Assembly (NCBI RefSeq): GCF_034432235.1
Contig: NZ_DAOUCJ010000082.1
Span: 1 to 33,661, forward strand
DNA: 33,661 nucleotides
Direction of reading: 5' to 3'
DNA from: Thermoflexus sp.
GTDB taxonomy: Bacteria > Chloroflexota > Anaerolineae > Thermoflexales > Thermoflexaceae
In this document: positions 25,108-31,897 of the stretch, piece after piece
Position numbering within the stretch: position 1 is the stretch's first letter
How the letters are laid out: each line of letters starts with the position of its first letter
Notes under the pieces: generated by a model
What the model saw: the letters and a program-made list of their open reading frames with translations, nothing else
What the model was told of the DNA's origin: nothing
The model's database searches: none
Made by a program: the position numbers and the translations under genes

Positions 25108-26544
25108 TTACTTCTCGATCTCCACCACCAGCTCCGGCTCTCCCAGAGGCCCAGCGGTCCGTTCTGGAAGATCCGGCACGCTCAGGCCGATCGCCAGCAG
25201 CCCCACCGATAGCCCCAGGGCCAGGGCCGGGATTTTCCAGAAGGCCGTTAAGAGCGCTTCTCCGCCCGCCGTGAGGGCGGAGCCCAGCACCGCCCCCATC
25301 GCCGCTGCCCCCATCGACCCGCCGATGTTGCGGGCGAACAGCAACATGCCGGTGACGATCCCGAGGACTTCCCGCGGAGCCTCCTCTTGAGCGCAGACCA
25401 GAAGGGCGAGCATCATCACGCCCATCCCGGCACCCACGACCAGGCCCGCGAGGCCCAGAAGCGGCAGGGGCGCCTGTCGCGCCATCGCCCACACCCCAAA
25501 CCCGGCCGCCATCGCTACCGGCCCCCAGCGGGCCAGCGGCCGGGGCCCCCAGCGGGGCAACCACCGGGCAGTCAGCATGCTGCTGACCGTCCAGCCCACG
25601 GTCATCGGGGATAGCAATAACCCGCTGATCGTCGCGCTCTGCCCTCGCGCGCTCTGAGCGAAGAGCGGAATAAAAGCCGTCATCCCGAAGAACGCCATCC
25701 CCCCGAGGAGGTTCCCCAGGAAGCCCCGGAAGGCGAACGGCCGGCGCAGATCAGGAAAGGGAATCAAAGGAAGGGCCTGGTGTCGTTCGAAGATCACGAA
25801 GCCGATGATGGCCAGAGCAGCCAGGATCAGGGCAGGCGGGAATTCCAGCTCCAGGCCGTAGATCAGGGCTCCAGCCCCCAGGGCGAACAACGCCGCGCCC
25901 CCCAGATCCACCTGCGCCCTCGACTTCCGTCGAGTCTCTGGAATCCCCCGGCCCACCAGCGACATCGCCGCGAGCCCGAAGGGCAGGTTCAAATAGAAAA
26001 CCCAGCGCCACGAGAAATGATCGACAATCAACCCGCCGACCAGAGGCCCCACCAGGGCGGAGAACCCCCACACCCCGCTGATCCAGCCCTGCACCCGCGC
26101 CCGATCCCGCAACGGATAGAGCTCCCCCACTAGCGTGAAGGTCAGCGTTTGCAGGCCTCCGCCGCCCAACCCCTGAAGCGCGCGCGCCCCGATCAGCATC
26201 CCCATCGATCGCGCCGCCCCGCTGAGGGCGGAGCCCAGCAGAAAGATGCTCACCGCCGTCAGATACAGACGTCGCCGGCCATATAGATCCGAGGCCCGGC
26301 CCCAGATCGGCCCGGAGACCGTGGCCAGCAGCAGATACAGGGCGAAGGGCAGGCTGTAGAGCGAAACTCCTCCCAGCTCCTGAATCACCCGCGGCATGGC
26401 GGTGGCCACTACAGTGGCCTCCAGAGCTGCCAGGAACAGCCCCATGATCAGGCCGGCCGTGACCCGCAGGCGATGGGGAGGGCCTTCTGTCTCAACGATG
26501 GAAGCTCGCTCCGCTTTCCCGAAATCCCTCGCTCGCGATGACAT
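25108..26544 (-). CDS. DHA2-family MFS exporter (EmrB/QacA type)
   Basis: 478 aa with about 14 membrane segments. The DHA2 signature is clear: LFLAALEATVVATAMPRVIQ in helix 1, the GRASDLYGRRRLYL loop (motif A), GARALQGLGGGG (motif B), and SALVGPLVGGLIVD in helix 5 (motif C, antiporter type). Predicted role is proton-driven export of toxic organic compounds. The ATG at 26544 starts five bases after the DUF488 stop, showing coupling; a 31-codon longer frame overlaps that gene and is rejected. Its place at the end of the quinone/catechol cluster suggests export of aromatic or oxidised phenolic compounds, which is inference. Confidence 0.92.
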   Translation of the reverse strand: MSSRARDFGKAERASIVETEGPPHRLRVTAGLIMGLFLAALEATVVATAMPRVIQELGGVSLYSLPFALYLLLATVSGPIWGRASDLYGRRRLYLTAVSIFLLGSALSGAARSMGMLIGARALQGLGGGGLQTLTFTLVGELYPLRDRARVQGWISGVWGFSALVGPLVGGLIVDHFSWRWVFYLNLPFGLAAMSLVGRGIPETRRKSRAQVDLGGAALFALGAGALIYGLELEFPPALILAALAIIGFVIFERHQALPLIPFPDLRRPFAFRGFLGNLLGGMAFFGMTAFIPLFAQSARGQSATISGLLLSPMTVGWTVSSMLTARWLPRWGPRPLARWGPVAMAAGFGVWAMARQAPLPLLGLAGLVVGAGMGVMMLALLVCAQEEAPREVLGIVTGMLLFARNIGGSMGAAAMGAVLGSALTAGGEALLTAFWKIPALALGLSVGLLAIGLSVPDLPERTAGPLGEPELVVEIEK

Positions 26545-26549
26545 TTCCG

Positions 26550-27110
26550 TCAATCCCCCGAGAACAGATCCCCCTGCACCCCCCAGGGCACGGGAGATCC
26601 ATCGTAGATCAGCCGCCCTTCCTCCAGGCGCGCCCACGGGGGAAGCTGATGCGGGACCTGGCGGTCCCGATCCAGGATATGCTCCACGCGGATCCCCCGC
26701 ACCGTCAGCGCGTCAGCGATGAGCCGCCGGTGGCAGCGCCAGGGAAATCGCTCGGCACACATCAGCGCAACCCGCGAGCGCCGGGCCTCCTCGATCACCC
26801 GCTCCAGCCCGCGCCGGAAGTCCTCGCTCTCCATATGATCGGCATACGCGCGGAACCCCGGCGTCCGCCAGGCGATGTGGGGGGAATCCGGGCGCGGGGC
26901 ACGCCGCCCGCCCAGCTCCGGCAGATGGAGGTAGCCGATCCCGGCGGCGGCCAGGGCCGCGGCGAGGGCCGGCTTGCAGAAATGAAGATGCCGCCGGGAG
27001 GAGGGGAACCGCCGCACATCGATCACCCGCTCCACCCGATGCATTCGAAGGAGCCCCAGGAACTCCTCCAGCCCCCGGTTCGAATGCCCCAGCGTCCAGA
27101 TCGTGAGCAC
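26550..27110 (-). CDS. DUF488-family protein
   Basis: 186 aa. DUF488 members are of unknown function. Typical blocks are seen: IWTLGHSNRGLEEFLGLL, VIDVRRFPSSRRHLHF, and ALMCAERFPWRCHRRLIAD with two Cys and a His that may form a catalytic or metal centre. The frame begins with GTG at 27125, but a second GTG at 27110 has GGAGG eight bases upstream and begins VLTIWTLGHSN, so I prefer it. The MFS exporter follows after five bases. It lies directly downstream of the decayed methyltransferase. Confidence 0.86.
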   Translation of the reverse strand: MLTIWTLGHSNRGLEEFLGLLRMHRVERVIDVRRFPSSRRHLHFCKPALAAALAAAGIGYLHLPELGGRRAPRPDSPHIAWRTPGFRAYADHMESEDFRRGLERVIEEARRSRVALMCAERFPWRCHRRLIADALTVRGIRVEHILDRDRQVPHQLPPWARLEEGRLIYDGSPVPWGVQGDLFSGD

Positions 27111-27189
27111 GCGCCTTGCCTCCACGGGGCGAAGCGCCCACGCCGATTGTGGCCAAGGCCCGCTGGGCTGTCAACTCTGGGCCGGAGGA

Positions 27190-27432
27190 TGGGTTCGAAC
27201 CGGCCAACGACCCTGGGAGAGAGCTGGACAACGCCCTTGCAAATCAAGCGAGCCCGGGGTTATCGGGCCTGCGCCCCGATGATCGCCCGCTCGTCCAGAT
27301 CCACGCCAGGGAAGTCCACCACCCTGTCGGAGGCCAGGAGCTCCCCCGCCTCCTCCGCCACCCCCCATCCGATGTCCAGCAGGCGGATCCCCCCGGGGGT
27401 GGGAGCCAGCGGCCGAAGCGATCCTCCGTCAT
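27190..27432 (-). pseudogene. Decayed class I SAM-dependent methyltransferase
   Basis: Two frames together spell the start of a methyltransferase. From the ATG at 27432 the frame reads MTEDRFGRWLPPP; at a run of six G it must shift, and the second frame continues GGIRLLDIGWGVAEEAGELL, the SAM-binding motif I. GVDLDERAIIGAQAR then gives the acidic motif II. A stop (27260-27262) follows, then PRARLICKGVVQLSP in the same frame, matching the ICGDV-type block. One missing G and one nonsense change would explain the damage. The Cys/Gly normally seen in DIGCGxGEEA are Trp and Ala here. The rest of the enzyme is lost against the DUF488 gene. The 20-base gap to the DoxX stop suggests it was once in the operon. 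Confidence 0.72.
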
Positions 27433-27452
27433 CGCCCGCCCGCTTCGCCGCT

Positions 27453-27890
27453 TTATAACCCGATAAGCGGATCCACGGCGATCGAGCCAGCCCCCAGGAA
27501 CAGCAGGGCCAGGGATCCGGCCAGCAGAGCGAAATCGAACTCCCAGCCGGTGGTCTGCTGGGCCATGAAGGGCACTTTCATAAAGCCGCGCTTGGCGACA
27601 AAGGCGGCCACGGCCATGTCAATCGCAAAGCCCAGCGCCATAATCCGCGTCCCCAGCCCGAGAATGAGCAGCACCGCGCCCACGGTCTCCAGTAGGGCGA
27701 CCACCCAGGCGAAGAAACCCGGCAGGGGGATCCCCATCTGCTTCAGGAAGCCAGCGAAGCCCGCGGTTCCCTTCATCGGAGAGTTGGGATTGAGCTTGGG
27801 CCAGCCATGGACCAGAAAAATGAGCCCCATGGCCACGCGCAGGATCAGCAAACCGATATCGCGATAAGGCATGAAGAGACTTTCCAGCAT
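27453..27890 (-). CDS. DoxX-family membrane protein (second copy)
   Basis: 145 aa, four membrane segments. The pattern GLLILRVAMGLIFLVHGWPKL at the N-terminus, then GFLKQMGIPLPGFFAWVVALLE and the GAVLLILGLGTRIMALGFAIDM helix are typical of DoxX. Relatives in Bacillus (CatD, MhqP) accompany ring-cleaving dioxygenases in quinone and catechol resistance, possibly as redox membrane partners. The ATG at 27890 has GGAGGGA directly upstream; the 100-codon longer frame is rejected. It follows the unknown small protein by 64 bases. Confidence 0.93.
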   Translation of the reverse strand: MLESLFMPYRDIGLLILRVAMGLIFLVHGWPKLNPNSPMKGTAGFAGFLKQMGIPLPGFFAWVVALLETVGAVLLILGLGTRIMALGFAIDMAVAAFVAKRGFMKVPFMAQQTTGWEFDFALLAGSLALLFLGAGSIAVDPLIGL

Positions 27891-27954
27891 GGCTCCCTCC
27901 TTTCCTGTGCGGATGTTTCCCGGGCAGGGCCGTTTCCCCAACCCGGAGGGCGCT

Positions 27955-28344
27955 TTAACCGCACTGCCCAGTGGCGAGATCGCACGCCGGGCCCTCTTCC
28001 TCCCGCCGGAGGACTTCAGGATCCGGGATAAAGGATCGCGCCCACAGGGAAGGGAGATCCGCGATCCGACGCCACCCCTCTCCCTGCGACACCCGCTCCA
28101 CCCGGAGCGCCTCGAAGTAATGATCCAGCACGGCGGCGCGCTCCATGGCCAGGGGCGGGGAACAGTAATCCTCCTCCTCCCACACCGCCTCACCCGTCTC
28201 AGGATCCCAGCGGGCGTTCTCCAGGGAGGCCGTCAGCGCCAGGCCGAACGGCCGCAGCGTCCGGAACTCCCCCCGCTCCAGCCGGGCCCGCAACGCCGCC
28301 GCCCGCTCCATTCGCAACCGCGCGCGCACCAGGTAAAAGGCCAT
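27955..28344 (-). CDS. Conserved-looking protein of unknown function
   Basis: 129 aa, not recognised. It is hydrophilic, with no signal peptide or membrane segment. Notable parts: FRTLRPFGLALTASLENARW, then AVWEEEDYCSPPLAMERAAV with one Cys, and the C-terminus GPACDLATGQCG with two Cys separated by seven residues. The terminal Cys pair could be a redox or metal-binding tail. It has the same GGAGGGAGCC ribosome site before ATG as the DoxX gene that follows. Placed between two DoxX genes, it probably works in the same membrane or quinone-related system. Confidence 0.8.
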   Translation of the reverse strand: MAFYLVRARLRMERAAALRARLERGEFRTLRPFGLALTASLENARWDPETGEAVWEEEDYCSPPLAMERAAVLDHYFEALRVERVSQGEGWRRIADLPSLWARSFIPDPEVLRREEEGPACDLATGQCG

Positions 28345-28404
28345 GGCTCCCTCCCGCCAGATCGGTTCCGGTATCCCTCCGGAAAAGCCGGAGAGAAGAG
28401 ATCA

Positions 28405-28439
28405 GCGAAGGGCGCGCGGTTCTGATGCGCGCCCTTCGC
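28405..28439. terminator. 13-bp GC hairpin between DoxX and the unknown gene
   Basis: GCGAAGGGCGCGC (28405-28417) and its exact complement (28427-28439) enclose a nine-base loop. On the minus strand it lies 12 bases after the first DoxX stop and is followed by TGATCTCTTC, a weak T-rich tail. It could reduce read-through into the next genes. Confidence 0.55.
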
Positions 28440-28450
28440 CCTTCAACACC

Positions 28451-28852
28451 TCACGGCCACAACTGCGGGATGAAACTGAACGGCCAGCGCTCGATCATCA
28501 GGAACATCAGCCCCGAGCCCATCAGGGCCAGATTCTTGGTGAAGTTCACCATCTCGATCATCCTCTGCTGCTGGTCCTGCACCGCCCAGAAGTTGTGCAT
28601 CTTGAAGGTCACGGGCAGGAAGAACAGGACCAGGCTGAGCACCCCGATGCCCGGATAGATGCCGAGCAGGAGGCTCAGGCCGCCGATCAGCAACAGGAGC
28701 CCGGAGACGATGACGGCCCATCGGGGAGCGGGCACCCCCTTATACCGGGCATACTGGGTCAACTGCTCCGTCCCCATGATCAGATGGTTGGCCGCGTTGA
28801 ACAGATAATAGACCCCGACGATGATCCGACCGATGAGGAACAGGACCTCCAT
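28451..28852 (-). CDS. DoxX-family membrane protein (first copy)
   Basis: 133 aa with four hydrophobic helices. The opening IGRIIVGVYYLFNAANHLI resembles the DoxX first helix with its conserved Asn/His. The loop QYARYKGVPAPRWAVIVSG is the usual DoxX signature region, and VTFKMHNFWAVQDQQQRM contains the conserved His. It belongs to a subgroup different from the second copy (lower similarity, shorter). GGAGG precedes the ATG. It follows the CatE-like gene, as CatD accompanies CatE in Bacillus. Confidence 0.92.
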   Translation of the reverse strand: MEVLFLIGRIIVGVYYLFNAANHLIMGTEQLTQYARYKGVPAPRWAVIVSGLLLLIGGLSLLLGIYPGIGVLSLVLFFLPVTFKMHNFWAVQDQQQRMIEMVNFTKNLALMGSGLMFLMIERWPFSFIPQLWP

Positions 28853-28904
28853 GGTGAACCTCCGTGAGAACCGGGATGATCAGAGAGGCAAACCCCGGGT
28901 GTTC

Positions 28905-28950
28905 GCCCGGGGGAAGCCCAGGGCGGGATCGTCCCGGACTTCCCTCGGGC
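28905..28950. repeat. Long imperfect hairpin between CatE-like and DoxX genes
   Basis: GCCCGGGGGAAG (28905-28916) pairs with CTTCCCTCGGGC (28939-28950) with one G-T pair; a smaller GGGA/TCCC stem lies inside. It falls in a 216-base gap within the operon, where no gene is seen. It may stop part of the transcripts or protect mRNA ends. Confidence 0.5.
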
Positions 28951-29068
28951 GGGATCCGCCTTCGCGGACCCACCGGAACCTCCTCCTGCGCCCCGCAAGG
29001 GACGCCCCGTTCGCGAAGCCATGAGGGGCCTGCGCCGCCTGGGCCCTCCAGCTCCCGGATGCCTGCCC

Positions 29069-30013
29069 TCACGGGCCTCCACTTCGGGACGAAGCAAAAC
29101 CGCTGCGACCGGCGCGTTCCCCACCGCCGGATCCTTCCAGGACGAAACGGTCCTCTATCGTGACCTGCACGGCGTTGCCGGATGGATCCTGCAGGAAGAG
29201 GACGCCGGGACCTTCTCGAACCGAGAGGCCCGCGGCGATCGCCCGCTCCCGGATCCCCGCCCAGGCCGCTTCCTCCGGGACCACCAGGGCGAAGGCGCGG
29301 AGCCCGACCGCCTCCGGAGGCGGCGGGGGTGCACCTCGACCGGCCCAAATGTTCGTCCCCACGTGATGGTGATAACCCCCGGCGGCGAAAAACCGCGCCC
29401 CGGGATAGTCCCGTTGCGTCACCGCCAGGCCCAGGATCCCGCTGTAAAACGCCTCCGCCTCATCCAGGTCCGCCACATGCAAATGGATGTGACCGATATC
29501 CGTCCCGACCGGAAGCCCTTCCCAGGGCTCAGAGGTCGCCTCCCGAAGCAGGTCCTCCACATCCAGAGGCGCCGTGACCATCGCCAGGCGTCCGCCGCGC
29601 CAGGGCCACTGCTCCCGCGGCCGATCCCGATAGAGCTCCAGGCCGTTCCCATCCGGATCCGGAAGATAGAGGGCTTCGCTCACGCCGTGATCCGAGAAGC
29701 CCTGGAACGGCCACTCGTGCTCCAGCAGCCGGCGGAACACCCGGGCCAGATCCCGCCGGGTCGGCAGCCGGATCGCCACGTGATATAACCCGGTCGTCCG
29801 CGGCGGCTTCGGCCGCGCGTCCCGGCGCTCCGTCAGCGCCAGCAACGGGGATCGCGATCCCGGAGCGGAGAGGAGCACGGTGGCTCCCTCCCGCCCGACC
29901 TCCTGGAACCCCAGAAGGTCCCGGTAGAAGGCCAGGGACCGCCCCAGATCCCGGATCTGAAGGTGAACCCCACCGATATGGGTGTTCTCGGGTAACCCGA
30001 TGCGCTCCCTCAT
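29069..30013 (-). CDS. CatE-like VOC-family dioxygenase
   Basis: 314 aa with two VOC modules, each beginning with a His strand (GGVHLQIRDL and GHIHLHVADL). Family blocks are LYHVAIRLPTR, ALYLPDPDGNGLELYRDRP, and GYHHHVGTNIWAGRGAPPPP. These match the CatE/YfiE group, annotated as catechol 2,3-dioxygenase. Metal-type His residues are present in the second module, but the last-strand Glu expected of extradiol enzymes is not obvious there (GNAVQVTIEDR), so activity is likely but unproven. The ATG overlaps the upstream stop as ATGA, and AAAGGAGA precedes it. It is cotranscribed with the luciferase-domain gene. Confidence 0.9.
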   Translation of the reverse strand: MRERIGLPENTHIGGVHLQIRDLGRSLAFYRDLLGFQEVGREGATVLLSAPGSRSPLLALTERRDARPKPPRTTGLYHVAIRLPTRRDLARVFRRLLEHEWPFQGFSDHGVSEALYLPDPDGNGLELYRDRPREQWPWRGGRLAMVTAPLDVEDLLREATSEPWEGLPVGTDIGHIHLHVADLDEAEAFYSGILGLAVTQRDYPGARFFAAGGYHHHVGTNIWAGRGAPPPPPEAVGLRAFALVVPEEAAWAGIRERAIAAGLSVREGPGVLFLQDPSGNAVQVTIEDRFVLEGSGGGERAGRSGFASSRSGGP

Positions 30014-30522
30014 TTGTTTCGGTCTCCTTTCTGGGCCTGGACCGGCTCCATCCATTCGCCACACGCGAAGGCGTAGCTGGCCTGGAGGATCCGCCATACC
30101 ACCTCCAGCTCCGCCTCATCCCGCGGCCCATACACCATCCCATAGGTGGGGGGCAACACCCCCTGGGCAACCAGGGGGTGGAATTCCCCCCATCCGCGCT
30201 CCACCACCCGTTCCGCCAGCTCGGGCGGCAGCGATAGATGCAGGCTTCCATCGTAAGGGGGATGGAGATGGGCGAACTCATAACCGAACACGAAAGCCTC
30301 CGCCGGGCCCCGCGCTCGCTCCGGGTCCAGGTCAAACGCCCGGGCTCCGGGCACCGAGATCCGGCTGGGGGCCACCCGGACGCCCGGCAGGGCCCGCGCC
30401 CGTTCGAACAGCGCCTCCTGCAGCGCCCGAGGGGCGTTCTGGGTGAGCTGCTGGTGGGGCATCGAGCGGCGTGTCAACGGCCGCTCCCCCGTGCGCGCCG
30501 GAAGATCCTCCAGGCGATCCAT
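30010..30522 (-). CDS. Luciferase-domain (DUF5519-like) protein
   Basis: 170 aa. The central AFVFGYEFAHLHPPYDGSLH and LPPELAERVVERGWGEFHPL, then TYGMVYGPRDEAELEVVW, fit the luciferase-domain/DUF5519 family. The name does not imply light emission here; members occur in many bacteria and their reaction is unknown. The ATG at 30522 has GGGGAGG nine bases upstream. Its stop overlaps the CatE-like start by four bases, so the two proteins are made together. Role in aromatic or quinone handling is inferred from place only. Confidence 0.83.
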   Translation of the reverse strand: MDRLEDLPARTGERPLTRRSMPHQQLTQNAPRALQEALFERARALPGVRVAPSRISVPGARAFDLDPERARGPAEAFVFGYEFAHLHPPYDGSLHLSLPPELAERVVERGWGEFHPLVAQGVLPPTYGMVYGPRDEAELEVVWRILQASYAFACGEWMEPVQAQKGDRNK

Positions 30523-30577
30523 CGCTCCGCCTCCCCTTTCTCAGCTTGCCCTCTGGTCCATCCGTGGGCCGTTGGCT

Positions 30578-31531
30578 TTAAGAGACCTCCAGAGGCGGCA
30601 GCGCCCGCTCGATCTCGCCCCGCTGGGGCTCCAGCCAGTCCGGCAACATCAAGCCCGTCCCCAGACGTTCCGGCGGCTCATCCACCGTGAACCCGGGCGG
30701 ATCCGTGGCGATCTCGAAGAGCACCCCGCCGGGCTCCCGGAAATAGATCGAGCGGAAATACTTCCGGTCCATCACCGGGGTGACATAAAGCCCCCACGCC
30801 TGCAAATGGGTCCGCCAGGCGCCCTGCTCCGCCTCGCTGGCAACCCGCCAGGCCACGTGATGCACCGTCCCCACCGCCCCACGGCCCCGGGAGGCCCGGG
30901 GATCCATCCGGAGATCCATCCATGCCCCTGGACCCCCTGGGCCGACCTGCAGACGAATCCGATCTCCTTCCTCCCGCTCCACCCGGAACCCCATTCCCTC
31001 GATCAGGAAACGAAGCGTGGGTTCGGCGACCGCCTCCAGAAGGGCCACCGCATGAAGGCCGCGGATCGCATCATCCGGCGGAACCGGCCCATCCGGCCAG
31101 CCCGAACGTTCCTCCGCCCGGGGATGGGCGACCAGCTCCAGGGCCAGGCCATCCGGATCCCGGAACCCCAGGACCACCTCCTCCTCTTCAAAACGGGGGG
31201 CGATGCGCTCCACGGCGACTCCATGGGCCTGCAACCGCTCCTGCCAGTAACCGATAGCGGCCTCCGGGATCGTGAAGGCGATCGCGACAACCTGCCCCGC
31301 ACCGACCTGCCCCGGGCGCGCCCCGGGCCACGGAAAGAACGTCACCAAGGTCCCCGGCCGGCCCAGGGCATCCCCGTAATACAGGTGGTAAGTTCCCGGA
31401 TCATCGAAATTCACGGTGCGCTTGACCAGCCGTAACCCCAGGACCTCCCGGTAGAACCGCAGGTTCCCCCGCGGATCCCCCGCGATGGCCGTCACGTGGT
31501 GCAATCCCCCGATCTCCGGGATCCCTCCCAT
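30578..31531 (-). CDS. MhqO/LinE-like ring-cleaving dioxygenase
   Basis: 317 aa, two VOC modules. Ligand candidates for an extradiol iron site are His11/12 in GLHHVTAI, His224/225 in VHHVAWRV and Glu273 in VLFEIATDPPGF. VKRTVNFDDPGTYHLYYGD is the typical block after the first module. Relatives cleave hydroquinones and related diols; in Bacillus mhqO responds to methylhydroquinone. AGGAG lies seven bases before the ATG. This is the first gene of the minus-strand cluster and has a strong promoter with repeats just upstream. The substrate within hydroquinone-like compounds is not certain. Confidence 0.92.
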   Translation of the reverse strand: MGGIPEIGGLHHVTAIAGDPRGNLRFYREVLGLRLVKRTVNFDDPGTYHLYYGDALGRPGTLVTFFPWPGARPGQVGAGQVVAIAFTIPEAAIGYWQERLQAHGVAVERIAPRFEEEEVVLGFRDPDGLALELVAHPRAEERSGWPDGPVPPDDAIRGLHAVALLEAVAEPTLRFLIEGMGFRVEREEGDRIRLQVGPGGPGAWMDLRMDPRASRGRGAVGTVHHVAWRVASEAEQGAWRTHLQAWGLYVTPVMDRKYFRSIYFREPGGVLFEIATDPPGFTVDEPPERLGTGLMLPDWLEPQRGEIERALPPLEVS

Positions 31532-31541
31532 CCAGTGACTC

Positions 31542-31577
31542 CTAAACCTAAATCTAAAGTTAAGTTTAATTCATGAA
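31542..31577 (-). promoter_or_regulatory. Operator-like repeats before the dioxygenase gene
   Basis: On the minus strand three hexamers TTTAGA, TTTAGG, TTTAGG follow each other (about 31542-31558). Upstream lie TTAAACTTAA (31560-31569) and the palindrome TTCATGAA (31570-31577), which covers the predicted transcript start. The low-GC block stands out from the surrounding sequence. Binding protein unknown. Confidence 0.5.
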
Positions 31578-31580
31578 CCC

Positions 31581-31609
31581 ATGATATGCGACGCCGCCCG
31601 GACTGTCAA
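31581..31609 (-). promoter_or_regulatory. Strong sigma-70 promoter of the quinone/catechol cluster
   Basis: On the minus strand TTGACA (31604-31609) and TATCAT (31581-31586) are separated by exactly 17 bases. This is the best promoter in the window. Transcript start near 31574, about 45 bases before the dioxygenase ATG. Confidence 0.78.
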
Positions 31610-31897
31610 GATTTGGGAGAGGGGCCCAGAGCGGTTCACGCGCCGCGGGGTTCTCTCCTCAGCGGGCTGGGCCCCGTATCCTTCAGGGGGATATCCAGCG
31701 GCGCCGTGCGGGCCGATGGTTGACGCTGTCCTGCCTTCGAGCCGGCGGGCATCTGCTCCAGAGAAGGGGGAGGATCCGCAGATATAATAGGGAGGATCAA
31801 AGGGGCTCTCGCTTCATTTGTGCTTCCACTTCCTCATGCCCCTCCATGGTGCGGAAGGAAGCGATCATCCGAGACGGTGGATGAGGAGGCTGACGTG

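Noticed and set aside
27185..27205. GGTTCGAACC resembling a tRNA T-loop
   Set aside because: It is a palindrome; on neither strand do acceptor, D and anticodon arms fit around it, and the region is explained by the decayed methyltransferase frame.
30443..31435. 330-aa open frame on the plus strand
   Set aside because: Antisense to the MhqO-like dioxygenase with its His/Glu site; no own motifs.
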